From the NCBI RefSeq assembly GCF_001312865.1, contig NZ_BBER01000001.1:434001-498000 (forward strand): a stretch of 64,000 bases of DNA. Reading direction: 5' to 3'. Of the stretch, positions 10,070-19,571 are shown piece by piece. Below the pieces are notes generated by a model that worked only from the letters and a program-made list of their open reading frames with translations, was not told where the DNA came from and made no database searches. How positions within the stretch are numbered: position 1 is the stretch's first letter; every line of letters starts with the position of its first letter. Both the position numbers and the translations under genes were made by a program. The DNA is from Lacticaseibacillus thailandensis DSM 22698 = JCM 13996. Lineage in GTDB: Bacteria; Bacillota; Bacilli; Lactobacillales; Lactobacillaceae.

Positions 10070-11990
10070 TCACCCATTTCCTTTAAGATACTTATTAAAT
10101 TTGGAAAAGTCGGATTGTTGTATATCTCGATAATTTTTTTGTTCATTTTGCATTAGATTGAATATGCAGTCAGAAATTCGGCTGTAATATCGGAAATCAT
10201 CCCTCGCCAAACAAACCATGAAGACAAGTTTTACATCTTTCCCTTTTTCGGAAATGCTTGGCTTTACGATGCGTACACCTACTGCACTACTAACACCTTT
10301 CATCTCGATTGGATGTGGCATCGCAATTCCATTGTTATAAACGGTTGACATGTATTTTTCCCGTTTGAGCACATTCGTAACGAAATCTGAATCACCATAA
10401 CCCTGTTCGACAATTTGTTTGGACATTGATTGTATGATTGTTGAATAATCAAGAGGTTGCTGTGTCGTAAACAGGTTTGCTTTAAATAGTGTTAGATAAT
10501 TCTGATCAGTCGAAATCTTTTCTGGCGCTATTTGGCTTGATTCGTTGAGAAACAAAACTTGCTTGATATTCTCTATATCGCTCCTTGTTAATAGTTCCTT
10601 GATGTAAAGTATTGGCACTTTCAAACTGTGTTTTAGGGGTATGACTGAAAAAATCAAATCTGGTCCAAATGCTTCAATATCATTTTCCTGCCAAAATGAA
10701 AATGCCCTGACGTTTGCTTCTGGGAAAATACCGATAATTTGCGTCCTAATTAAATTAGACACACCTCCGCCAGTTGTACAGATCACTGCAACGCGCTCAT
10801 ACTTACGAATGCGTTTGTTTTTTTTCTGTTGCCTCATGATTGAGGAAATGTACGGCGATAAAGCCTAATTCGTCGTTTGAGACTTTGATGTTTAATACCT
10901 TTTCAAGGAACTTAGAAAACTTGAGGACCAAATCAAAAACGAGCGGATACCGGATGCAAAGTTCAAGTAATAGCGGGTTTTTGTAAACAACTTTTTTTTA
11001 TCGATTCGCTCCAACAAAAATACTAAGTGTGTGACTAGGCCATCAACGAAATTTGTGTCATCGCTGTAATCTGTACCATTTTTAGCGTCTGTTGCTTCGA
11101 AAAAGGAGACTATCTTTGCTTTAAGATAGGTTTTGTTCACGTTTGGTTGAACGAATGTTTCACTTTGCACCGATTCATTAACGAGCATCTCAAACTCTTT
11201 GAGAATTTCTTGGGAAATATTAATCTGAAAATTTTTGGCCACATCCTTGAGCACTCGGTCTAGTTTTTTCAGAGGAACATTTTGCAAGGAAAAAAATATT
11301 TGACTCAATATCATACAACTGGTTAGTTGTTTCATGTAAAACGAGTATCTTAAGCCAGGATAGGATTGTTTGAAATTCGTAATATCCAATTCGTAGGTGG
11401 TGATCGCGAATACAATCTTCAGCAACACGTTCGTATTCGCTAAAATTACCTACACGTTCACTGACTAAACTGTCTAATGAGTTATCTCCCTTTTGGTATA
11501 ACTCCAACATCAATTTTCTTATTGCGTGGTCTGAACCGATTAGACGAATTCCAAAATGACTTTTTCGTTCCAGACGCAGATTAAACGATTCGGCAAATTT
11601 ATCGATTGTATTCAGTTTGGAGTAAAGAAATGTGCTACTGAATCCGGTAGTCCTCACTAGTTCACTGACTGCGACGTATTCCCATTTTGGAATCGTTAAT
11701 AACTTAATTAAGATGTCTACAACCAGCTGCTCTTCGTTAATTACCGATTCCTCTGACGATAAGGTTGCTAGAAATTGTTTGAACTGTTTTTTTATCTATC
11801 ACCTCCAAGGAATATCCACGCCCATATTCACTTAATAACTGATATCCATGTCTTGGTCCTGATTTTTTTAATGAACGATAATTCTTTTTGCACGGTGCGT
11901 CGAGAAACTTGTAGAGACTCAACAAAATAATTTAAGGGAAGAAACGACTTTGTTTGAGATAATTTTTTTTAAAATTACGTATGTGCGCAT
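10070..11990 (-). CDS. BglG/LicR-type PRD transcriptional regulator with EIIB- and EIIA-like domains, frameshifted as read
   Basis: About 638 residues after correcting six plus-strand T or A runs (10818-10825, 10992-10999, 11290-11296, 11787-11793, 11863-11869, 11963-11970). Order: N-terminal helix-turn-helix (LQVSRRTVQKELSFIKK), a second winged-helix region, PRD1, PRD2 (ending NDELGFIAVHFLNHEAT with its conserved His), an EIIB-like domain (VAVICTTGGGVSNLIRT) and a C-terminal EIIA-like domain with the phospho-His motif NNGIAMPHP. Such proteins are DNA-binding activators whose activity follows the phosphorylation state of the PTS they control. It is the first gene of the operon, with AAAGGAG before the ATG at 11990. 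It probably activates its own operon when the substrate is being transported. Confidence 0.85.
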
Positions 11991-12582
11991 CTACCGTCGA
12001 CTCCTTTGTCTACATTCATAGTAAAAGCTAGCTACCATTTATAACAGAAAATTGTTTGCACAAAGAAGTGCAAGGATTAGCATAAAGGCCCTATAACTGA
12101 TAATCTTGTTTCACTTATTTATTGTATGTACGATAATAATTACAAAAAAAGGTGATAATTTTCCTAAATCACTATTTAACCGATCAAGAAATGGTAACAG
12201 TTAAATACAGTAAAAACAGGTAAAAGTACGGTTGAGCAAGGTACAAACATCCTTATTTATCGCAAAGAATACGGCATTGACGTTATAAGTCAATAACAAT
12301 TATATAAATACTTTCATGAACGCAAATTTTTTTGGAAGATCACCAGCTGGGGCGCATTACCGAACTATGTGAGGTCGGCTTACGACACTATTTTCAAGGA
12401 CTGTTGACTAGTTTTTCAAAATGATACTGATACATAGACGTCGAAATTCTGATTGCTCTCGTTGTGAATAACAAAAATCCCTCCACAGTCGTCAAATGAA
12501 TTATTGTATTTCATCTGATAACCATAAAGGGATTATCGCAGTAAATTTATGTGTTTATCTGCATTTTTAATTATTGAATCTT
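11991..12582. other. A+T-rich region upstream of the island operon; promoter and possible decayed sequence
   Basis: No intact gene. The minus strand shows TATAAA at about 12036-12042 as a possible -10 for the regulator operon. Just upstream, a perfect palindrome TTGCAC-AAAGAA-GTGCAA at 12056-12073 is a candidate operator. Between about 12130 and 12420 the plus strand carries short stretches that read like protein (for example HYLTDQEMVTVKY, EDHQLGRITELCEVGL) but are broken by stops in all frames; I could not assign them. AATCCCT at 12477 and AGGGATT at 12529 form an inverted pair. Composition rises to the genome level only at dnaD. Confidence 0.4.
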
Positions 12583-13215
12583 CTACAGTTCATTGAACTC
12601 GCGCTGCGCCTGCTTGATTGCCTGTACCGTGCGTAGATTACGCTTTTCCCACGTAATCAGCACGCGGTCCATGTACTTAAGCGAGTAAGCTTGATTGAGC
12701 ACCGCTTCGCGTAATGCCAGCGCCACAACTTCCGGGTCGTAATGGTCCTCGTTGAGCCACGCCCGGATGGTTTGTTGCTCAATCGGTGTGAGCATCCGCC
12801 CAAATTCGGTTTCCACCTGCTGTTGGAGGTGGCGAACTGGGTCGACGGTGGTCGCTGCTGGAGCGCCCGCACTGTGGTCGGCGGCCGGCTCAGCGTTGGT
12901 CAACCAGTGTTTGATCAACGGTTTGGTGTCGTACACGTCGGTCATCCGCCCGCGAGCATCAGTGCCGGTGCTGATGGTGATGGCCCCCTTACTGACCAGG
13001 TTGGCCACGCAGTGGTTGAACTCGGTCGTGGTCATCTTGGTGGCCTGGGCTAGTGCCTGCAAGTTTGGCGCGTCCCGGTGATGTTGCACGTAGCGGTCAA
13101 TGTACAGGTAAGCGAGCAACTCGTCCCGGGTCAGCGAGGAGGCCGCAAACTGGCTAAAGAGCAAGTCTGAAAAGCTAGTACTTCCTGCCGTAAGCAAATC
13201 ATCAATGGAACTCAT
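12583..13215 (-). CDS. dnaD: DnaD primosomal protein
   Basis: 210 residues. N-terminal winged-helix part (RDELLAYLYIDRYVQHH, then ..TTTEFNHCVANLVSKGAIT) and C-terminal DnaB_2/DnaD helical domain (GRMLTPIEQQTIRAWLNEDHYDPEVVALALREA). DnaD helps load the replicative helicase at origins and restarting forks with DnaB and DnaI. The ATG at 13215 is chosen because GGGGGAG sits 6 bases upstream. It follows asnS on the same strand, as in other bacilli, but the usual next gene nth is missing. Confidence 0.92.
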   Translation of the reverse strand: MSSIDDLLTAGSTSFSDLLFSQFAASSLTRDELLAYLYIDRYVQHHRDAPNLQALAQATKMTTTEFNHCVANLVSKGAITISTGTDARGRMTDVYDTKPLIKHWLTNAEPAADHSAGAPAATTVDPVRHLQQQVETEFGRMLTPIEQQTIRAWLNEDHYDPEVVALALREAVLNQAYSLKYMDRVLITWEKRNLRTVQAIKQAQREFNEL

Positions 13216-13239
13216 TACTAACTCCCCCTCAAATGTCAC

Positions 13240-13271
13240 AGTGGCCGCAAAGCGTTAACTTTGCGGCCACT
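13240..13271 (-). promoter_or_regulatory. strong hairpin between asnS and dnaD
   Basis: A perfect 13-base stem (AGTGGCCGCAAAG with CTTTGCGGCCACT) and a 6-base loop. The downstream side lacks a U tract (GTGACATTTGAG), so it is more likely an attenuating or mRNA-stabilising element than a full terminator. Confidence 0.55.
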
Positions 13272-13285
13272 ACTGTCATTAATAA

Positions 13286-14584
13286 TTACGGCTGCAAACG
13301 GTTCAACATCCGTGGGAACGGAATCGTTTCGCGCAGGTGGTCTGATTTGCAGATCCAGGCCAGGAACCGTTCAAGTCCCATCCCAAAGCCGGAGTGCGGC
13401 ACGCTACCATATTCGCGCAGATCCAGGTACCACTGGTAGTCTTCCTGACTCAGGCCGGCCTTTTTGATGGCCGCGGCAAGCTTATCGTAGTCAACTTCAC
13501 GTTCGGAACCACCAATGATTTCCCCGTAGCCTTCTGGCGCTAGCAGGTCCGCACATACGTACACGTCATCACGGCCTTCTGCAGGCAACATGTAGAATGG
13601 CTTGATGCTCTTGGGGTAGTTGAGAACAAAGACGGGCTGTTCAAACTGGTCGGACAAGTAGGTTTCTTCGGGTGAACCGAAGTCATCGCCCCACTTGGTG
13701 TCAAAGCCACCCTCCTGCAACATATCAATAGCCTTATCGTAACTGATGCGGGGGAACGGCAACTTCGTGAACTTCTTCAAGTCTTCTGGATCACGGTCCA
13801 GCAACTTCAAGTCGTAGCCACAGTTGTCGATGACCTTGCTGACCAGGTAAGCCACGTAGCGTTCCTGAATCTCCAGGCTTTCATCCTGGTGCATGAACGC
13901 CATTTCTGGCTCAATCATCCAAAATTCGGTCAAGTGCCGGCGTGTCTTACTCTTTTCCGCCCGAAACGTCGGACCAAAGCTAAAGACCTTGCCAAACGCC
14001 ATGGCCCCCGCTTCTTCATACAACTGGCCACTTTGACTCAGGTAGGCATCGTGGTCGAAATAATCAATGTGGAATAGCTCGGTCGTGCCTTCAGGAGCCG
14101 ACCCAGTCAGAATTGGTGGGTCCATCTTGATGAACCCTTCCTGGTTGAAGAATTCGTAGGTGGCCCGAATGACTTCGTTACGAATGTGCATGATGGCAAA
14201 GGGCCGGCGACTCCGCAGCCACAGGTGACGGTGGTCCAGCAGGAATTCGATACCGTGTTCCTTTGGCGTGATGGGGAAGTCCTCACTGGTGCCGACGACC
14301 TCAATGTCCTGGACCTGAATTTCGTAGCCAAAGTGGCTACGCGCATCCTCATGGATCTCGCCGGTGACCCAGAAACTGGTTTCCTGACGTAATTCTTTGG
14401 CCTGCAGGAATACCGCTTCACTCACGTCATTCTTCCGAACGACGCCCTGGAAGAAGGCAGTCCCATCACGCAACTGCAGGAAGGCAATTTTCCCGCTACT
14501 GCGCTTGTCAGTGAGCCAAACCCCAATTTTGACGGTTTCGTTCACGTGCTGTGGTGCTTCGCTGATCGTAATCTGTTCTGGCAT
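13286..14584 (-). CDS. asnS: asparaginyl-tRNA synthetase
   Basis: 432 residues, uninterrupted. N-terminal OB fold for the tRNA anticodon ([24 protein letters not shown]), then the class II catalytic core with motif 2 ([20 protein letters not shown]) and motif 3 ([12 protein letters not shown]). It charges tRNA-Asn directly. AGGAGAG precedes the ATG at 14584; it follows aspB by 14 bases. It is distinguished from AspRS, also in this window, by its shorter length and the lack of the bacterial GAD insertion. Confidence 0.96.
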   Translation of the reverse strand: MPEQITISEAPQHVNETVKIGVWLTDKRSSGKIAFLQLRDGTAFFQGVVRKNDVSEAVFLQAKELRQETSFWVTGEIHEDARSHFGYEIQVQDIEVVGTSEDFPITPKEHGIEFLLDHRHLWLRSRRPFAIMHIRNEVIRATYEFFNQEGFIKMDPPILTGSAPEGTTELFHIDYFDHDAYLSQSGQLYEEAGAMAFGKVFSFGPTFRAEKSKTRRHLTEFWMIEPEMAFMHQDESLEIQERYVAYLVSKVIDNCGYDLKLLDRDPEDLKKFTKLPFPRISYDKAIDMLQEGGFDTKWGDDFGSPEETYLSDQFEQPVFVLNYPKSIKPFYMLPAEGRDDVYVCADLLAPEGYGEIIGGSEREVDYDKLAAAIKKAGLSQEDYQWYLDLREYGSVPHSGFGMGLERFLAWICKSDHLRETIPFPRMLNRLQP

Positions 14585-14598
14585 GTTGCTAATCTCTC

Positions 14599-15801
14599 CT
14601 AATCGTTTGCAGTATGTGGTGTGCTGGAACCCGTGACGAAGTCCTCAATCCGCTTTGCAGCTTCGAGCAAATTGTCCTTGGCGGCGGCGTAACTAAGTCG
14701 GATGTAGTTTGGATTACCAAACGCACGCCCAGGAACAACGGCGACGCCCGTCTTCTCGAGTAGGTCCATGGCAAAGCTGTCGGCGGAATCGTAACCCAAA
14801 TTAGTCACGGCGTCCTTCACGTTGATGAACAGGTAGAAGGCCCCAGTTGGTTTCTCTGCCAGTTTGAAGCCCGGGATACGGTTGAATAGCGGGTAAATTG
14901 TGTTCAGCCGGTCTTCAAAAGCCTGCCGCATCTTTTCGGTGCTACTGCCGTCACTATTGAAGGCGGTAATGGCGGCGTACTGACTAACCGCCGCCGGATT
15001 ACCAGTGGCGTGGCTGCAGATGGTGGCCATGGCTTTAGCCACTGGTGCCGGTGCCGCAGCGTAACCGATACGCCAACCAGTCATGGCAAAGGACTTGGAG
15101 ACCCCACCGATGAGGATGGTGTTGGCGCTGATGGCCGGGTCGAGGGACAACATCGATGTCGCTTTTGCCCCATTGTAGACCAAATCACTGTAGATCTCGT
15201 CGCTCACAATCATAATGTTGTGACGCAGAGCCCAATTGCCAATGAGCGTCAGTTCCTGCTTGTTGTAGATTGTCCCACTAGGATTCTGGGGACTATTAAT
15301 GATGATGGCTTTGGTGTGGTCATTGACAACGCGGTCCAGGTCGTCAACGGTGACCTTGAAGCCATCACTAGCGGGGGCCGCCTGCGGAACCCCACCGGCT
15401 AACCGCACTTGTTCAACGTAGGAAACCCAGCCCGGCGTTGGGACAATGACCCCGTCACCGGGATTGAGGATGGCGTTAAACAAGCAGTACAGGGCAAACT
15501 TAGCCCCATTGGTGGCCACGATTTGGCTAGCATCGTAGTGGTAACCCGTCCGCCGCTCGATTCGGTGACTGATGGCGGTACGGAGTTCCGGTAAGCCGGT
15601 GGCCTGGGTGTAAAAGCTGGCCTGGCCGGCATTAATGCTGTCAATGGCCGCCTGTTCGATGAACTTCGGCGTCTCAAAGTCCGGCTGGCCCATGGTCAAG
15701 TTGATGACGTCAGCCCCGGCGGCTTTGAGTTCATTGGTCTTCTGGCTCATTGCCAGCGTTGCGCTGGGATTGACTTTGGCTAAGCGGTTCGAAACTTGCA
15801 T
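14599..15801 (-). CDS. aspB: aspartate-type aminotransferase (PLP, class I)
   Basis: 400 residues, uninterrupted. N-terminal [44 protein letters not shown], and the PLP-lysine block [16 protein letters not shown] are those of the AspB subfamily. Expected to interconvert aspartate/oxaloacetate with glutamate/2-oxoglutarate, supplying aspartate beside asnS. GGAGGTG precedes the ATG. Specificity for aspartate rests on synteny (ypmB-aspB-asnS). Confidence 0.92.
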   Translation of the reverse strand: MQVSNRLAKVNPSATLAMSQKTNELKAAGADVINLTMGQPDFETPKFIEQAAIDSINAGQASFYTQATGLPELRTAISHRIERRTGYHYDASQIVATNGAKFALYCLFNAILNPGDGVIVPTPGWVSYVEQVRLAGGVPQAAPASDGFKVTVDDLDRVVNDHTKAIIINSPQNPSGTIYNKQELTLIGNWALRHNIMIVSDEIYSDLVYNGAKATSMLSLDPAISANTILIGGVSKSFAMTGWRIGYAAAPAPVAKAMATICSHATGNPAAVSQYAAITAFNSDGSSTEKMRQAFEDRLNTIYPLFNRIPGFKLAEKPTGAFYLFINVKDAVTNLGYDSADSFAMDLLEKTGVAVVPGRAFGNPNYIRLSYAAAKDNLLEAAKRIEDFVTGSSTPHTAND

Positions 15802-15827
15802 AAAGCACCTCCAAATGATGGTTGACC

Positions 15828-16313
15828 CTATATGTTTTTAATTAATTCAACTTGCTTACCGGTTCGGAAGGAATACGAGACGTAACCAAGGCGGCCTTGC
15901 TTGGTCTTGTAGGCGACGTCCCAGACCAGCCGCTTGCCTGATAACGCAAAGCTGCGCTGATCACCCGTTGCGGGTCATGTTGCTTCCAGGTTGCACTAAG
16001 CGCCTGGTTGCGCGTCGTCCCGGCATTTTGCCGGACAACGTGGATGGCACCGTTCTTTTGCTTAATGATCACGTACACGGCGTGGTGGTTGCGCTGGCCC
16101 GCGACGGTGAGGTAGCTTTGATCGCGCGTATTCCACCAGAAGCCATCAATGTGCGTGACCTGCGCGGAACGGGTCGCAATACTTTCCGCCTGGCTGCGTA
16201 ACTTGTTGTAGGGATGCATGGCCTGTTGGAAGAAGATGATGACCGACAGTACGACAACGATGATGCCGCTACTAGGCCCATCTCCGCCAACGTTCAGAAC
16301 TACGATTGTGCAT
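15828..16313 (-). CDS. ypmB: YpmB-like membrane-anchored protein (DUF5590), frameshifted as read
   Basis: About 161 residues when repaired. MHNRSSERWRR, then one membrane segment (GIIVVVLSVIIFFQQAM), then an extracytoplasmic PepSY-like region (THIDGFWWNTRDQSYLTVAG, .. KRLVWDVAYKTKQGRLGYV). Two compensating breaks: one extra G near 16287 and one missing base near 15953. The start at 16313 overlaps the dinG stop by 14 bases and has AAAGGAA upstream. Function unknown; the gene is found between dinG and aspB in bacilli. Confidence 0.75.
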
Positions 16314-19300
16314 GAACAAATTCCTTTCGCATCGGCTTATGAACCGATGATACTACTTTTTTTGGTGTTGATTTGTGGTTGGTTGCGGATTTAGTTGTGC
16401 GCCGCCGCGGCCGTCGCTTCTTGGTAGTCGTGGTGGGTTGCTTCTGTGCTGTGCCTGACTTGACTGTAGCCTGAGTAGGCTTGGCTTTGGTCCCCCGCCC
16501 CGTTTGTGGTTGTTTAACGGCGGACTGAGGCTTGTGTGTGCGCGGCTTACGTGTGGTGGTTTTGGCCGGAGTGCGTGCGGACTGCTTGTCCGCCCCCTTC
16601 TTGCGTGCCTCATCCGCCTTGGTGGTCACGGCCGCCGCCTTTTTGGTGTTGCGCCGGCGCGGCCGGCGGTTAGGGGTGGCCTTATGCTCCTCTAACAATT
16701 TCTTGGCGGCAGCCTGTTCCTCCTCGTCGGGGGTCAGCCAACGCTCCAACGCGTCCGGCATGGCGGCCAGCGGTAACAGGTCGGTTGTCACGGACGGCAG
16801 GGATTTCTGCATCCCCCGCCCGTAACTGGTCCGCGTCAGCCGGTCGTCCAGCACGATGAAGACCCCCCGGTCACTCTCGCGCCGAATCAGCCGCCCGAAG
16901 CTTTGCCGCAACCGTAATGTGGCGCGCGGTACGGCGTCCTGTGTGAACGGATCCGCGCCACTAGCCTTTATATTATCATACCGGGCCTTAATTACGGGGT
17001 CGTTAGGCATATCAAAAGGTAATCTTGTTAAAATGACGGTTTCAAGTTGCTTGTCCGGATAATCGACGCCCTCGAAGAAGCTAGCAGCGCCAAGCAGTAC
17101 GCTATTGCGGCTGACGGCAAAGCGCCGCGCAATGCGCGCCGCCGACCCCGTGACCCCCTGCGCGAGGATCTCCTTACGGTCGGCAATGGGCCGACGGTTG
17201 AGCCGTGCAAAGACGTGCCCAATCACCGTCAGTGAATTGAACAGTACCAACGTCTGGTGTTCGTTATCAGCCAGCCGCTCAATCGCGTTGGTCAGATAAT
17301 CCGCGTATTGCTTCGCGCTCAGGTCGTTAATGTGCGGCGCATCAGCGGCAATCATCACGCGTGCCTGCTGCTTGTATTTGAACGGACTACGCAACGTCAT
17401 CACCTGGGTGTCCGGTAGTGCCGGGTAGCCCAACTGGTTGGTCAAAAATTGCGCGTCTTTGCGAATCGTCAGCGTACCGCCGGTAAAGACAGGCGCGGTG
17501 AAGTTGCGCAAGAGGTTCTGCAAGTGGTCGCGGACGTCAAATACCCGCCAGTTGACGTTAAGGCTAGTCAGATCGTCGGGGTGCCGGAGCGTCAGGCTTG
17601 GTACGGCCACCTGGGCGTCCGTCAGGAGCGGATTGTGTTCCGTGAGCGCGGTCATGGGTCCTAGCTGCTCGGATAAGCCGGCGGCGACGTCCTCCAGGTG
17701 CTGGAAGGTGCGAATATCGCTGGTCAAAAAGTGGTTTTCGTTTTGGGTGTAGTCCGTCAGTAACGTGTCGGCAATCGTCAGGATCTGGTTGCTGAGGCCT
17801 AAAATGTCCTGGGCGACCGGAGTAAACCGGTCAATAATCGTTTGGATGTCGGCGTGCGACAGGTTCAATTCCATAAACCCGTTGTGGGGTCGTTGCTGGT
17901 GGGCAAAGTAGTGGTGGAACAGTCGGGTTTGGATTCCGGCGACCAGATTGAGGGCTTTGTCCGTGGCCAGCTGCAAACTGCGTAACTGGTAACTCATGAT
18001 CTGGTTATCCGCGTAAATTGCGGCCAACCCCCGGGTGTCCGGGCCACCAATGATGCGGTCAAATTGGTTGAGCGCGTAGTGTAACTTTTTCAGGTTCAGG
18101 CGCACGGTAAACGCGTTGGCAGCATTTTCGGCGAAGTGCTGGGCTTCGTCCACTACCAAGAATGGTTGACCACTGAAAGCGTCGTCGGTGTAGTGGGCCG
18201 CCAGGTACGCGTGGTTGGTGACCACGATGGCCGCCGCATCCACCCGCCGGAGTGCGTTGCGGTAAAAGTCCACCTTGTAGAACGGGTTGCTGTATTCGGT
18301 ACCAAAATTACCCGTATGTTGAATCCGGACGAAGAAGGCACTCTGCGTACTAGCGGTGTGCAATTCGTCCAGATCACCCGTTTTGGTACTAGTCAGCCAC
18401 ACTAGAATCTGCATTTGTAGTACCAGACTGATACCCTTAACCTCGCTGTCGTGCAGTGTGGTCGCAAACTTATTTAAGTCAATGTAATGCCGCGGACTCT
18501 TGAGCGTGACCGCGTCGACTGGGTGCCCTACCAGCTGTTCGACTAACGGAATCGTACTATTCATCAACTGGCTTTGGAGCACCGTGGTCGACGTGGCGAT
18601 GATGACCTTGTTATCGGGGGTGGCCACAAAGCTGTACGGAATGAGGTAGCCTAGTGACTTGCCTAGTCCCGTACCGGCTTCAATCACTAGTGGCTGTTGG
18701 TCGTTCGTCGCGTTAGCGTACACGCGATCCATCATCCGCGCTTGGGCGTAACGGAAGCGCAGCTGGCCCCCGGCACGTTTGATCATTTTGCGCTTGGCAG
18801 CTTCCTTAGCTGGATATTCCTGTAAACCACGGCCAGCCCGAGCAGCGCGACTTTGCCGTTCGGGTGCGGGGTTGGCAATGACGACCCCCCGCTTCATCAG
18901 GTAGTGACCCGTGAGTGGCTGGGCGTCACGAGCCAGGTATTGTAAGTATTTACCGGTCTGTCGTAATAACCCCTGCCCCAGGCGGGCGAGTTGTTGCTGC
19001 GTCGGTCCCGGTAATTGCCGGAAACGGCGGCTTAGCTCAATTAACAACTTGGCAGTGCTGACCGCGTCGCTGTCCGCTTGGTGCGGATTATTGTGCTGAA
19101 TGTTCAGTAAGTGCGTCAAGTCGGACAGCCGGTAACTGACCGAGTTAGGCAGTAAAATCTGCGCCAACTGGACAGTATCCAGCGCATCATTCGCGAGGGT
19201 ACGCAAACCAACCCGTGCGAACTCGGCGTTCAAGAACGGGTAGTCAAAGTTAACGTTGTGCGCCACTATCACCGTTTCGCTGAGCATTTGCCTCAGGACT

Positions 19301-19532
19301 GGTGCAATTTCGTCAAAGTAAGGCGCGGAGACCAAGTCCTGTGGGTGGATCCCCGTCAAGCGCTGAATGGCGACCGGAATCCGCGAATCGGGGTTCACCA
19401 GTTGGGAGTACGTCTGAATGACTTTGTGGTGCTGAATTAGGCACAACCGATCTGAATGATCCGGTCGCCGGCTTCGACGTCGGTGCCGGTAGTCTCAAGG
19501 TCGATTACTGCGTAGATGGTGTCTGCATCCAT
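16300..19532 (-). CDS. dinG: DinG-family exonuclease/helicase with a basic C-terminal tail, frameshifted as read
   Basis: About 1077 residues. N-terminal DEDD 3'-5' exonuclease of the DnaQ type (VIDLETTG, then VIVAHNVNFDYPFLN), followed by an XPD/DinG superfamily 2 helicase: motif I EAGTGLGKSLGY, motif II VVDEAQHF, FFEGVDYP and motif VI RQSFGRLIRRE. The four iron-sulfur cysteines of E. coli DinG are not evident, as in other Firmicutes homologues. From about residue 930 the protein becomes a roughly 120-residue Lys/Arg/Thr/Pro-rich tail. One base appears missing near 19443. AGGTGAT precedes the ATG at 19532. Likely a role in DNA repair. Confidence 0.9.
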
Positions 19533-19571
19533 ATATTTATCACCTAAATCAAAGCAGCCCGTGGTCCACAG

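Noticed and set aside
4011-11990. Reading the island as a graveyard of pseudogenes
   Set aside because: Apart from one or a few bases in homopolymers and two single-base losses, the frames are clean and all catalytic residues are intact. The same error type affects essential genes outside the island.
16353-16825. Several open frames opposite or out of frame with the dinG tail
   Set aside because: Shadows caused by G+C-rich, stop-poor basic codons; the dinG frame alone joins smoothly to conserved helicase motifs.
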